A DNA stretch of 64,000 nt from positions 1-64,000 of the forward strand of contig JAGCCO010000016.1 of NCBI GenBank assembly GCA_017651645.1, given 5' to 3'. The stretch's first letter is position 1; each line of letters begins with the position of its first letter. Shown piece after piece: positions 17,535 through 24,830 of the stretch. The notes under the pieces are model-generated. The model was not told where the DNA came from, ran no database searches, and saw nothing but the letters and a program-made list of their open reading frames with translations. This DNA comes from Bacteroidales bacterium (GTDB taxonomy: Bacteria > Bacteroidota > Bacteroidia > Bacteroidales > F082). The translations under genes and the position numbers were made by a program.

Positions 17535-17933
17535 GGGGATGTATGGTTTTGACAGCAAGATGAATTGTCATGTAAGCATGCCGAGCCTCGCAGTGACGCT
17601 CGTTAATCTTGACTGCAAAAAAGTAATTGGCGAAAACAACTACGCTCTCGCTGCCTGATTGAAGCACAGTAAATCACTGGCTTAATCCGCTCACAAGGTG
17701 GGTGGACGAGACATCCCGCAGGTGGAGATTCCTGATTCCGGCCTGAGCCCGGGGTGCTAAGCAATTTCGGGATAGCCTTGTCGGCGCTCCGACAGCAAGG
17801 CGAAGCCTTAGGAGATAAGATCGCGTTTAGGGCGTTCGCTCCCTTGCGCGGCACGAAAATCAACAGCGGAATAAGCATGTAGAAACCATGGGGGTTCCTT
17901 GTTTGGACGAGGGTTCGACTCCCTCCATCTCCA
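17535..17933 (+). ncRNA. ssrA: tmRNA (SsrA)
   Basis: Rescues stalled ribosomes by acting as tRNA-Ala and then as mRNA for a degradation tag. The 5' end GGGGATG pairs with CATCTCC at the 3' end (17926-17932), and the T-arm GGGTTCGACTCCC precedes it. The tag frame reads GENNYALAA then TGA (17629-17658), the form typical of Bacteroidota. Length 399 nt, a one-piece tmRNA. A canonical terminator follows. The 3' ends of tmRNA genes are common integration sites; the accessory region begins right after this gene. Confidence 0.96.
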
Positions 17934-17945
17934 CTTTTTGAACGC

Positions 17946-17973
17946 AAAACCCGCTGAAAATCAGCGGGTTTTT
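17946..17973 (+). terminator. Rho-independent terminator of ssrA
   Basis: Stem AAAACCCGCTGA/TCAGCGGGTTTT with an AAA loop, followed by T-runs. Confidence 0.93.
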
Positions 17974-18179
17974 GTTTTTTACCATCTACTTTGTATAATT
18001 TTCACTATCTGTTTTGCATAATACAAAAAAGATAGTGGTTCTTCATTATGAAAGACAGCTAAATGCTTCATCCATAATACCATATAAAAAACAGCATACA
18101 AAAATAATCGAGTTTTATTGCATGTTTTTAGTGTTTTATGCGCAAAAAGTAAACAATTTGCAATCTTTTTGCCGCCTAA

Positions 18180-18335
18180 TTCATCCAAAAATACAACATC
18201 GGTACCACAGCTAACTCACAACGATTGTTGGAATCGCTCGTCGACAAAGAGCTGATACTTGCCAACTCCACCATTGAAGGCGTTTCCTATAGCGTCTACA
18301 ATGTGTTTTTGTCGCGTTGGCTGGAGAATCAATAA
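18180..18335 (+). pseudogene. C-terminal remnant of an AAA ATPase (archaeal-ATPase/DUF234-like)
   Basis: No ATG-started gene, but the frame after the stop at 18177-18179 reads 'KYNIGTTANSQRLLESLVDKELI' and ends 'VYNVFLSRWLENQ' at the TAA of 18333-18335. This pattern (NIGT.AN...LV.KELI...Y.V....F..WL) is the winged-helix end of Bacteroidota AAA ATPases of the PF01637-like family. The ATPase part is absent upstream, where the DNA (17974-18179) is AT-rich and non-coding. It is a decayed gene tail, overlapping the stop of the next minus-strand gene by 7 bases. Confidence 0.7.
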
Positions 18336-19009
18336 GAACGACCCCATGTGTCTCCTAAGAATTCCCTTAAATCAACCTTCTTTTTCCCGTTTTTTCTTTC
18401 TTCCCGTTCCTTCTCCGCCCGTTCCATTATCAGCCAAATGCTTTCATAATGATTGATGCGGTCTTCGTCTGAAGCAGGTAGTGTTCTGATACTTTGGCAA
18501 TGAGGACACCGCGACGGAAAAGAGGCCGAATAAGGGTGAGGCCTCATGTCGATGGCGGAGAATGTGGCTCCACATTGGGTGCATTTAAATTCCTGCTGAC
18601 CTTTGTCGACGAGGCTATCGTTAGAGCCCCAGTTTATGCTGAGGTGCGAAATGAACGATGCCGTCTCCTCCATATCCCAAAGCCTTTGGTAAAACGCCTT
18701 GTCCGATTCGGTCGGGCGCGTCCTTTTGCCACCGCATTTCGGGCAGGGCTGAGGATGTAAATAGGTGTAATCGCCATTAGAAGATGCATGGTTTCTCATT
18801 TCCTTTTCGATGTTGTTGGCCCCAAAGGTTTCTCCACACTCGGAGCAGACAAACTGGATGGGTTCCGGCTTGGGTTGTTTGGCTTTCCTTTTCTTCTCGA
18901 AATGCTCCTGGATGCTTTCGACGGCCAGCACGGGCAACATCCAGATGAAGGCTAACGCTATCCCAACATTGCCGAAAAACTCAGCCACTTTTGATTTCTT
19001 ATTCGTCAT
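18329..19009 (-). CDS. Membrane-anchored protein with two zinc ribbons, uncharacterised
   Basis: I chose the Met at 19009 (MTNKKSKVAEFFG); an ATG at 19039 would add ten residues. The 226-residue protein has one hydrophobic segment near the N-terminus (IALAFIWMLPVLAV). Two related units follow: 'FVCSECGETFGANN...CPKCGGKRTRPTESD' and 'FKCTQCGATFSAID...CPHCQSIRTLPASDED'. Each is a CxxC...CxxC pair ending in R-T-x-P-x-x-S/E-D, so the gene arose by internal duplication. The C-terminus is highly charged. Probably zinc-binding; role unknown. Confidence 0.7.
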   Translation of the reverse strand: MTNKKSKVAEFFGNVGIALAFIWMLPVLAVESIQEHFEKKRKAKQPKPEPIQFVCSECGETFGANNIEKEMRNHASSNGDYTYLHPQPCPKCGGKRTRPTESDKAFYQRLWDMEETASFISHLSINWGSNDSLVDKGQQEFKCTQCGATFSAIDMRPHPYSASFPSRCPHCQSIRTLPASDEDRINHYESIWLIMERAEKEREERKNGKKKVDLREFLGDTWGRSY

Positions 19010-19048
19010 ATCTCTATAATTTGTTCTAAAATAATCCAAGTACTTTGT

Positions 19049-19125
19049 TGGCTTTCAGCTATCAGCCGTCAACTATCAGCTTGGTAGCACTGTAGCTGAC
19101 GGCTGTTTGCCGACCGCTGACAGAC
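19049..19125. repeat. Word-palindrome repeat (CTATCAGC family)
   Basis: GCTTTCAGCTATCAGCC and AACTATCAGC on the left, GTAGCTGACGGC and ACCGCTGACAG on the right. A diverged member of the TTAGC-type arrays, upstream of the zinc-ribbon gene. Confidence 0.6.
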
Positions 19126-19156
19126 AAAAACAGCTTTAAATCAGTTTATTCTACAG

Positions 19157-19339
19157 CTACTCCTGCTTTGTCCCACAGTTCTTTTTGTCGTCATTTTCGC
19201 CTTCTTTCGCAGCCCAAATAAAGAACCCTACCACGGCGCTGACGGCATAGAGGGTCCACGCCCACCACGGCGCATGGATGACGAGAAGGACGATGAAGGA
19301 AACGATGTAATCGAAAATGAAGAAATATCCCATAGTCAT
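19157..19339 (-). CDS. Small membrane protein, 60 residues
   Basis: Two hydrophobic segments (about 5-23 and 27-44, the second starting WAWTLYAVSAVVGFFIW) and a charged, Lys/Asp-rich tail. Start could be Met1 or Met3 (MGYFFIF). No family recognised. It sits between the zinc-ribbon gene and the glycine-zipper gene on the same strand. Confidence 0.5.
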   Translation of the reverse strand: MTMGYFFIFDYIVSFIVLLVIHAPWWAWTLYAVSAVVGFFIWAAKEGENDDKKNCGTKQE

Positions 19340-19353
19340 TTGTTTTTATTGAA

Positions 19354-19464
19354 TTAACCGTCGTTGACTTTGATAGTGCCACTGGCGCACGAGTTTAATG
19401 CAGTGTTATCGAAAGCTTCATTGGGAAACGCATCGATAAGCAAGTTCTGAAAGATGGGGAGCAT
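19354..19464 (-). other. Possible 36-codon ORF or gene remnant
   Basis: Minus-strand frame beginning MLPIFQNLLIDAFPNEAF and ending GTIKVNDG before TAA at 19354. The frame stays open for nine more codons upstream to a TAG. The composition looks protein-like (amphipathic start, mixed charged and polar residues), but no RBS or family is recognised. Its ATG lies inside an arm of the hairpin at 19451-19520. Could be the tail of a lost gene. Confidence 0.3.
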
Positions 19465-19520
19465 ATCTCTCACCACATACCAAAAGGCTTCCTACAAATC
19501 ATCCTTATGCTCCCCATCTT
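19451..19520 (-). terminator. Hairpin with 15-bp perfect arms
   Basis: AAGATGGGGAGCATA (19451-19465) and TATGCTCCCCATCTT (19506-19520), 40-base loop. It follows the stop of the 19527 gene on the minus strand. It lacks a clear T-run, so it may be a processing or attenuation structure. Confidence 0.5.
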
Positions 19521-19526
19521 CTAAGG

Positions 19527-20654
19527 CTAACGTCTAAGCCATGCAAATGCCTTCTTAACTCCAAAGGAGGCACCCACACCGCCACCAAGTCCTCCAATAA
19601 TACCACCAACCACAGTACCAACACCTGGACAAATGGCGGAACCGATAGCTGCACCAAGACTGGCACCTGCCCAACCACCACCAACGCCAGCGGCATTTGT
19701 TGTCGTATTCTCTGCAAACTCTCGTCCTGTTATTTTACCACGACAAAGTCTTACAGCATCGGGGATAGTTGTTCCAACAAAGACAACTGTACTAACAACG
19801 GCGTTTGTGCGCACAGCCTTTGTGACAACATTTGCAGCAGCAGCTCCGGCAACTTGCTTACCCGCAATAGCAGTAGCCGTTTTTGTAATGACACGTTTCC
19901 CAACCTCGGTTTTCATGGCAGCTTGAACAGCAGGCCTAACGGCTTTTGTCGCTGCTGCGGCAAAATTGCGTCCCACTTGTGTCCTAAGGAGTTGTTGTGC
20001 CGCAACACCAGTTATCATAGTTGTTGCGCCTGATTTTGCAGCCTGCTTGGACGCGGCTTTCAAAGCATCGGTATGAGACATGCCTTTGGCTTTCGCCGTG
20101 AAATAGGTCACTGCGAAAGAAAGGCCGCAGGCAAATCCACAGGCGACCGCTTGAGTCTTGATGTCAAACTTAATTGAGTCAAGATTGCCGGCTTTTGCAA
20201 TTCGCACAGCCTCGTTGTAGGTGTAGTGACCTTTGATGACCATCTGTTCTGCCATCTTTGGATCGGTCACGCCAGGCACTTGTCCGCTTGCGATTTTTCC
20301 ACGCATGATTCGGATGGCCTCCTCGTATTGATCTGAAGGGACCTCCAGCTTCATGCCGCTGTAGCGATAGGTACCATTGTCAAATGCCGCATTGACCGAT
20401 TTGGTTGCATCGGCATAATACTTGGTCTGGATCTGGATGCCGTCACTGATACGGTCAGGACCATTCAATGAATTATCCATACCGACTTTGTCGACCGACT
20501 TGCCATGCCATCTGTCATACATGGCATTGGCATCCTCAGCAGCAAAGCCATGGCCTTGCTTGGTGTGGTATTTGGTCCACTGCTGTTCGTTAGTGCATTG
20601 AGTTGAAGCTGTTGAAGCGACTCCGTTAATGGCTGACTTTTGATTTTTTTCCAT
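19527..20654 (-). CDS. Glycine-zipper protein with a nuclease-like N-terminal motif, uncharacterised
   Basis: 375 residues, no signal peptide. The N-terminal 125 residues form a conserved-looking soluble domain: 'GHGFAAEDANAMYDRWHGK', then Asp67 in 'GPDRISDGIQIQTKYY', giving D-x8-Q76-x-K78, a spacing compatible with a PD-(D/E)xK nuclease core. A hydrophobic stretch near 168-190 precedes an Ala-rich helical middle. Residues 323-366 are a dense glycine zipper (GVGGGWAGASLGAAIG...) of the kind that packs in membranes. This looks like a toxin- or effector-like layout, but neither activity is shown. Probably co-transcribed with the DUF1232 gene, 119 bases upstream. Confidence 0.65.
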   Translation of the reverse strand: MEKNQKSAINGVASTASTQCTNEQQWTKYHTKQGHGFAAEDANAMYDRWHGKSVDKVGMDNSLNGPDRISDGIQIQTKYYADATKSVNAAFDNGTYRYSGMKLEVPSDQYEEAIRIMRGKIASGQVPGVTDPKMAEQMVIKGHYTYNEAVRIAKAGNLDSIKFDIKTQAVACGFACGLSFAVTYFTAKAKGMSHTDALKAASKQAAKSGATTMITGVAAQQLLRTQVGRNFAAAATKAVRPAVQAAMKTEVGKRVITKTATAIAGKQVAGAAAANVVTKAVRTNAVVSTVVFVGTTIPDAVRLCRGKITGREFAENTTTNAAGVGGGWAGASLGAAIGSAICPGVGTVVGGIIGGLGGGVGASFGVKKAFAWLRR

Positions 20655-20773
20655 AATTTTGTGTTTTTAGTTGTTAAATTGTTGAAAAATAATACGTTGT
20701 TTTTGAAAAACCTGCCGAGCACCAGCTAAAATGGTTCACAGAGCTGGAACTATTCCAGCCGTTGCTCAAAAAC

Positions 20774-21154
20774 TTAGGCCACTTCGGCCTCATCCACTTT
20801 GTCAAACCAGTCACCTAACTTCGACTTGGCTTTGTCCTTGACCTGTGAGGTGATGCAGACTTGAACAGCATGAATAGCCGTTGTTAGAATGGCAAGGTCA
20901 TCGAGGAACCCAATAATGGGAAGAGTGTCCGGGGTAAGGTCAATGGGGCAGATAAAGTAAGCGAGTGCGCCTACAATTACAACCTTAGCCCATCCTGGTG
21001 TGTTCGGTGAAATAAGTGCGTAGTACAGCAGCAAGGCGAAGTAAATCACCTTAGCTCCAGCTTTCTTGGCGAAGCGTTTCACCTTGGCCCAGAAAGCGTC
21101 GTCGCTGTAGTTCGAAGGATTTGTATACTCTGCATTGTTTTGATTTGTGTTCAT
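20774..21154 (-). CDS. DUF1232 (YkvA-type) membrane protein
   Basis: 126 residues. A charged N-terminus is followed by 'VIYFALLLYYALISPNTPGWAKVVIVGALAYFICPIDLTPDTLPIIGFLDDLAIL', which contains the DUF1232 signature (AYFICPIDLTPDTLP.IG.LDD). Two to three membrane helices. The family is widespread, sometimes beside toxin-antitoxin or defence genes; its molecular role is unknown. It heads a unit with the glycine-zipper gene and has the conserved island promoter (21257-21307) about 100 bases upstream. Confidence 0.85.
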   Translation of the reverse strand: MNTNQNNAEYTNPSNYSDDAFWAKVKRFAKKAGAKVIYFALLLYYALISPNTPGWAKVVIVGALAYFICPIDLTPDTLPIIGFLDDLAILTTAIHAVQVCITSQVKDKAKSKLGDWFDKVDEAEVA

Positions 21155-21256
21155 GTTCTTAATGTTTTGTTTGTTACATAAAGTTTCCGCTATCTTTAGT
21201 CCCCCGTTAGCGGATTGGGAGATTCAACCAGAATGGCGCCTTTTTCTGATTGACGG

Positions 21257-21307
21257 TGCAAAGATGAGCATTTGATTATTTGTTTCCGTGCAGCATTTCT
21301 TTACACT
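21257..21307 (-). promoter_or_regulatory. Island promoter copy 1 (DUF1232 unit)
   Basis: On the minus strand AGTGTAAAGAAATGCTGCAC (21288-21307) begins exactly 45 bases before TTTGCA (21257-21262); the -7 box reads CATCTTTG. The same element and spacing occur at 21428-21478 and 24780-24830. The 365-base gap 21155-21519 holds copies 1 and 2, a 23-codon ORF and a hairpin. Confidence 0.65.
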
Positions 21308-21326
21308 TGGTTTTTTGTTTATGGTG

Positions 21327-21398
21327 CTATTCTTTCTTCATATTCAGTTTCGGGTTTGGGGTTGAGCCGTCTTTTCTGTCCTTAGGCTTTTTTGACAT
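21327..21398 (-). CDS. Possible 23-residue basic peptide
   Basis: The ORF starts 30 bases after the -7 TTTGCA of island promoter copy 2 and reads MSKKPKDRKDGSTPNPKLN then MKKE and TAG. Highly charged: eight Lys/Arg before residue 18. It ends 20 bases before the conserved element of copy 1. It is too short for composition to prove coding, but the promoter placement, and the lack of any other gene for copy 2 to drive, make it worth listing. No homologue recognised. Confidence 0.4.
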   Translation of the reverse strand: MSKKPKDRKDGSTPNPKLNMKKE

Positions 21399-21427
21399 CA
21401 AACCAGGTTTTTTGTCCAGATTGACGA

Positions 21428-21478
21428 TGCAAAGGTACGCACATAAAAAACGATAACTATGCAGCATTGCTTCATACT
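21428..21478 (-). promoter_or_regulatory. Island promoter copy 2 (short ORF)
   Basis: AGTATGAAGCAATGCTGCAT (21459-21478) starts 45 bases before TTTGCA (21428-21433); the -7 box TACCTTTG is a perfect TAnnTTTG. The element overlaps the hairpin that terminates the upstream operon. Confidence 0.7.
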
Positions 21479-21492
21479 ACATAGTTATCGTT
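21444..21492 (-). terminator. Terminator of the kinase-like operon
   Basis: Perfect 13-bp arms (AACGATAACTATG at 21449-21461, CATAGTTATCGTT at 21480-21492), 18-base loop, then six T on the minus strand. It lies 27 bases after the stop of the receiver gene. Confidence 0.8.
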
Positions 21493-21519
21493 GAAAATGA
21501 GAAGGAATGATGGTGGGAG

Positions 21520-22746
21520 TTATTTCTTCTTGATAATCTTCGCAATGTCTCCCAATTTGAATCCTGACGATTTTGGAGCATCAGACTGAGTATTCTCCGT
21601 TTCTTTGATGGTGTCTACAGGGAAAGTCCGCCAGCCGTTGGGATTAAACTGATCAATTCGGATACCCGTCACATATACTTCTCCTGGTTTATTCATCAAC
21701 GTCTTATCTCCATATTCAACTCTAACTTTCATTATGTCTACATACGTTTTTCCATTTGGTTCCCTGTATGGCATTTCATAAAGACCATCATACTTTTTTT
21801 CGCGTGGAGGTTTCTTTGGATCATTATGGGGAATAGAATCTGTCTCTTCTGCAATTACATCCGTCTGTTCGATTGGTTTTATGTAACCTTCTTTTTCAAA
21901 CCGAATCATAAGATCATAAAACCACTTTGCAACTAAGAAGAAAGTAGAAAAATCAGACCTAAAAAAGAGCTTTCGGGTTTCTTCGTCAAGGGCATTGTGA
22001 CTTTCTTCATTAGGCATCTCATCCATGTGCTTAAGAGCACCTATCATCGTTACAGAGTATCTACTATAGCTATAAGCCAATCCATTAATTATTGCAGAAG
22101 CTCGATCTTTTTTTGCATTTGTGATGTTCAAAACTGAATTAACGCATTCCAACATTTGCTCTATAAGTTTACGCATTTGGTTGCCATGAGCCGAATCAGC
22201 ATCTTCATCTTTATAATACTTCATGATAGGATCCAGATTCTCCGTCTTGTATTTCCTTGCAACCCATTTTTTTCGGAATATCTCTAACAAATAATTAAAA
22301 CCGATATACAAGTTGTTGTTAGCCTCTAGGTCGTCAATGATCTTTTGGAATAGCTCATCAACTGTAACATTATTTGAAAAAATATTCTCTTTCTTTCTGA
22401 GGCCCATCTCATAAAGCATCTCTAAGGTCTCATCCCCTTCTCGATCATCGATTTTAAGTTGTCCTGAACATACATATACAGGGATCCTCTTTTCTAAAGT
22501 GTTTTTTACTAATGGAAGAAAACCCATTCTATTTGCAGTCTGAGGCGAACCAGGAGATGATGAATTTTGGTTATTGGCATCAAAAATGACCGCATCGTAT
22601 CTCTCTGGATGCTCCTCCAGTTCTTTTGCACATAAATCAATAAAGGGAATGTACTTAATTGAAACATTCGGAAATAGTTCGATGGCCTCTTTTATTTCTT
22701 CTTCTTTGGACACATCATCCAACCATAATAAATTGTACTTATTCAT
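21520..22746 (-). CDS. Receiver-domain protein with large uncharacterised C-terminal region
   Basis: 408 residues. The N-terminal 130 form a response-regulator-like receiver: 'NLLWLDD' with Asp10-Asp11, 'YDAVIFDAN' with Asp56 at the phosphoacceptor position, and 'VYVCSGQ' with a Ser at the Thr/Ser switch position. The remaining 270 residues are helical (about 140-290), then a Pro/Lys-rich linker and a beta-rich end ('GEVYVTGIRIDQFNPNGWRTFPVDTI'). No DNA-binding domain is evident, so the output is probably protein-protein or enzymatic. It is last in the operon and overlaps the kinase-like gene by 8 bases, as expected for a cognate partner. AT-rich codon use. Confidence 0.75.
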   Translation of the reverse strand: MNKYNLLWLDDVSKEEEIKEAIELFPNVSIKYIPFIDLCAKELEEHPERYDAVIFDANNQNSSSPGSPQTANRMGFLPLVKNTLEKRIPVYVCSGQLKIDDREGDETLEMLYEMGLRKKENIFSNNVTVDELFQKIIDDLEANNNLYIGFNYLLEIFRKKWVARKYKTENLDPIMKYYKDEDADSAHGNQMRKLIEQMLECVNSVLNITNAKKDRASAIINGLAYSYSRYSVTMIGALKHMDEMPNEESHNALDEETRKLFFRSDFSTFFLVAKWFYDLMIRFEKEGYIKPIEQTDVIAEETDSIPHNDPKKPPREKKYDGLYEMPYREPNGKTYVDIMKVRVEYGDKTLMNKPGEVYVTGIRIDQFNPNGWRTFPVDTIKETENTQSDAPKSSGFKLGDIAKIIKKK

Positions 22747-23830
22747 ATATAGGGATATTGATTTTTAAACCTACTGTAAATGTCTCATCAATGTTTAGAA
22801 TCATCTCAATTGAAGCATCATAGTTTTTCAGGAAACTCTTAGCTGAAGCAAGACCAATACCAGATCCCGAACCTATTCCCCAATCAAATACTGAATTAGG
22901 ATCACCTTCAAATGGGAAACCATTGTTTTCGATGAATACATTAATTCTTCTATCGTTTTCAAGGTCTTTTGTAAATCTCATTCTAACTTTCTTATTGTTT
23001 ACAAAAACAGAGTTTTGTCGACCGCCATTTTCAGTTGTTTTTTTGTTCTTTGATTGGGTAAATAAGCTCTTTAATCTATTGGATATTAACTTAGTATAAT
23101 AGATTAATAATGATCTTAAACTTAAATCAATTTTTTCCTCCTTACGTATTCGAACAAATGACTCTTCTTCTACAATGTCCCGAAAGGCTCTTTTGTGAAT
23201 ATTATCTATGATATTTTGTAAAACACAGTTCCTAAAACCCTCTTCATCCATCTTAACCATAGCATTTGACAAATCGCCACATGATGACTCATATTCAAAA
23301 GTCATCCCACTTCCATCATCGTTGTAATAGTCATTTTCATTTCTGAATTCATCATCAATAACTTTTCGTAGATTAAATACGACTGGCTCTCCATATCCAG
23401 AAGTTTCCATCTTATCGATAAGTCGGCAAAAACGTTCTGATGCCTTTATAGACTTAAATAGTTTTTCATGAAATCGAGGGGTAAGAGGGAAACTCTCACG
23501 CTCTTGTGCATATACATCCGAAAAAAAATCTTGAAAAGATTCAATTTGAGGTATAATTGACAAGCGCACTTCTGACACTTGATCTTCAAACCCTTTTCCC
23601 AACATACTATAAACCCCTCTTAATTCAATGGCGTTCGTATATATTTGCAAGATTTTCTTACGTTCTTCTATTGTATAAAAATCGGGATTCTCAATCAATT
23701 CTTTCATTAAAACACGCGCGGGCTCACTGACCACTTTTTTAAAAAGCGGGCTATAGTTATGCTTGTGCTCACGAAAAACTAATAGTGAAGGCTTCTCCGT
23801 GAACTGTTCTGAATTAATAGAATCCATCAT
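22739..23830 (-). CDS. Histidine-kinase-like GHKL ATPase, soluble
   Basis: 363 residues, no membrane segment. The C-terminal ATP-binding domain has an N box (Asn201...Asn206...Asn210 in 'NCVLQNIIDNIHKRAF'), a degenerate G1 box ('FIENNGFPF', lacking the DxGxG Asp), and a good G2 box ('FDWGIGSGSGIGLASAK', 315-331). The linker 'VVFNLRKVIDDEF' is typical of the strand leading into a kinase core. The N-terminal helices contain 'EHKHNYSPLF' (His22, His24), a possible but irregular phosphoacceptor site. It overlaps the upstream gene by 4 bases (ATGA) and the receiver gene by 8. It probably phosphorylates or gates the receiver protein. Confidence 0.75.
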   Translation of the reverse strand: MMDSINSEQFTEKPSLLVFREHKHNYSPLFKKVVSEPARVLMKELIENPDFYTIEERKKILQIYTNAIELRGVYSMLGKGFEDQVSEVRLSIIPQIESFQDFFSDVYAQERESFPLTPRFHEKLFKSIKASERFCRLIDKMETSGYGEPVVFNLRKVIDDEFRNENDYYNDDGSGMTFEYESSCGDLSNAMVKMDEEGFRNCVLQNIIDNIHKRAFRDIVEEESFVRIRKEEKIDLSLRSLLIYYTKLISNRLKSLFTQSKNKKTTENGGRQNSVFVNNKKVRMRFTKDLENDRRINVFIENNGFPFEGDPNSVFDWGIGSGSGIGLASAKSFLKNYDASIEMILNIDETFTVGLKINIPIYE

Positions 23831-24702
23831 ATTCGTTCATTAATAATTTGAACCATATTGCTAATATTATTCATAAGCTTCTCCAATTCATGCTTTTGTC
23901 CGTCTTCCCATTGACTATAGTCTATTGGGGTCGCTTCTTTTAACCAATTATGTGATTGGTCAAGACGTTTTGAAGTCCTATTACTGCGACTTATTATGTC
24001 TGACAAATGAGAAAGCTTTAATTCAAGATTAACATTGTCATGTTTAATACTTGAAATATATTTACTTGCTTCTTCAGCTTGTTTTCTGTTCTTAGTGCGA
24101 AGAAAAGCTACCCCTCCAATAACGCTAATGCCAGCAATTGCAGCGCCAATTGGACCAAACATTCCTAATACAAGATTTCCACCAGCGATTCCTGCGCCCC
24201 CAGCTGCCAAAGTGCCTCCTCCAAGCCATGCTAATGCTGCATTAGTCGCAGCTGCTCCTGATAAAGTACCTATAGCAGTACCAGTTGATGCCGTACCCAT
24301 AACTGTAGCAATTGACATTGCTGCGGTTGGGCCTAAAGTACCAATTGCTGCCCCAGTGGCAGTACCAGCTCCAATATATGCCGCTGTTCTTCCAGTAGGA
24401 TCCGTCAATTGAGCAAATTTTAATGGTTCTTTCTCATAGTCCATAGCCATACGGAATTCTTTTGTCCGATTTACAGATTCATTAATGTCATAGTTACACC
24501 ATTCAGGCAAGTTTTGGATACTTTTGAGTAATTCTCTTATATCCATTATAGTTATTATATAATTCTTTCTATTTGTATATAACAACATTGCTTGCTCTTT
24601 GAGTCGCTCTTGATTGTGTGCGTACTGGCTACATTCCGACTTAAGTTCGTTTATGCGAGCTTCTTTTTCATCAGCACCAAGTAATGAACCAAAAAATCCC
24701 AT
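23827..24702 (-). CDS. Glycine-zipper membrane protein flanked by coiled coils
   Basis: 291 residues, first gene of the operon. Residues 1-100 are charged helices likely to form a coiled coil. Residues 104-200 are extremely rich in Gly and Ala with hydrophobic stretches ('GTLSGAAATNAALAWLGGG', 'GMFGPIGAAIAGISVIGGV'), suggesting several small-residue-packed membrane helices. Residues 205-291 return to charged coiled coil. No signal peptide. Such zippers occur in membrane-inserting or pore-forming effectors; that function is inferred here. Expression is set by island promoter copy 3, and the next gene starts within its stop codon. Confidence 0.7.
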   Translation of the reverse strand: MGFFGSLLGADEKEARINELKSECSQYAHNQERLKEQAMLLYTNRKNYIITIMDIRELLKSIQNLPEWCNYDINESVNRTKEFRMAMDYEKEPLKFAQLTDPTGRTAAYIGAGTATGAAIGTLGPTAAMSIATVMGTASTGTAIGTLSGAAATNAALAWLGGGTLAAGGAGIAGGNLVLGMFGPIGAAIAGISVIGGVAFLRTKNRKQAEEASKYISSIKHDNVNLELKLSHLSDIISRSNRTSKRLDQSHNWLKEATPIDYSQWEDGQKHELEKLMNNISNMVQIINERI

Positions 24703-24779
24703 CTCTTAATGATGTTTATTATTCACCGTCTATTCTACCCGTGGGTGTTTGTGGTATCTGCAATACACTTTACAGACGA

Positions 24780-24830
24780 TGCAAAAATACTACAATAATT
24801 ATTCCTATGTGCGCAAAATTTCTTCATACT
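24780..24830 (-). promoter_or_regulatory. Island promoter copy 3 (kinase-like operon)
   Basis: AGTATGAAGAAATTTTGCGC (24811-24830) starts 45 bases before TTTGCA (24780-24785); the -7 box is TATTTTTG (24782-24789). The element overlaps the last codons and stop of the WYL gene. The start of the first operon gene is about 80 bases downstream. Confidence 0.7.

Noticed and set aside
17603..17947. 114-codon minus-strand frame across ssrA
   Set aside because: It is the complement of tmRNA.
17979..18214. Two short frames (one per strand) after ssrA
   Set aside because: AT-rich, no start signals or family; only the later ATPase-tail frame looks protein-derived.
21520..23830. Ordinary two-component transcriptional regulation
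   Set aside because: The receiver protein has no visible DNA-binding domain and the ATPase has no membrane or sensor domain.
21520..24702. Calling the kinase-like operon a known Detocs system
   Set aside because: Gene number, the lack of TPRs in the ATPase, and the glycine-zipper protein differ from Detocs as described; only the relay idea is shared.
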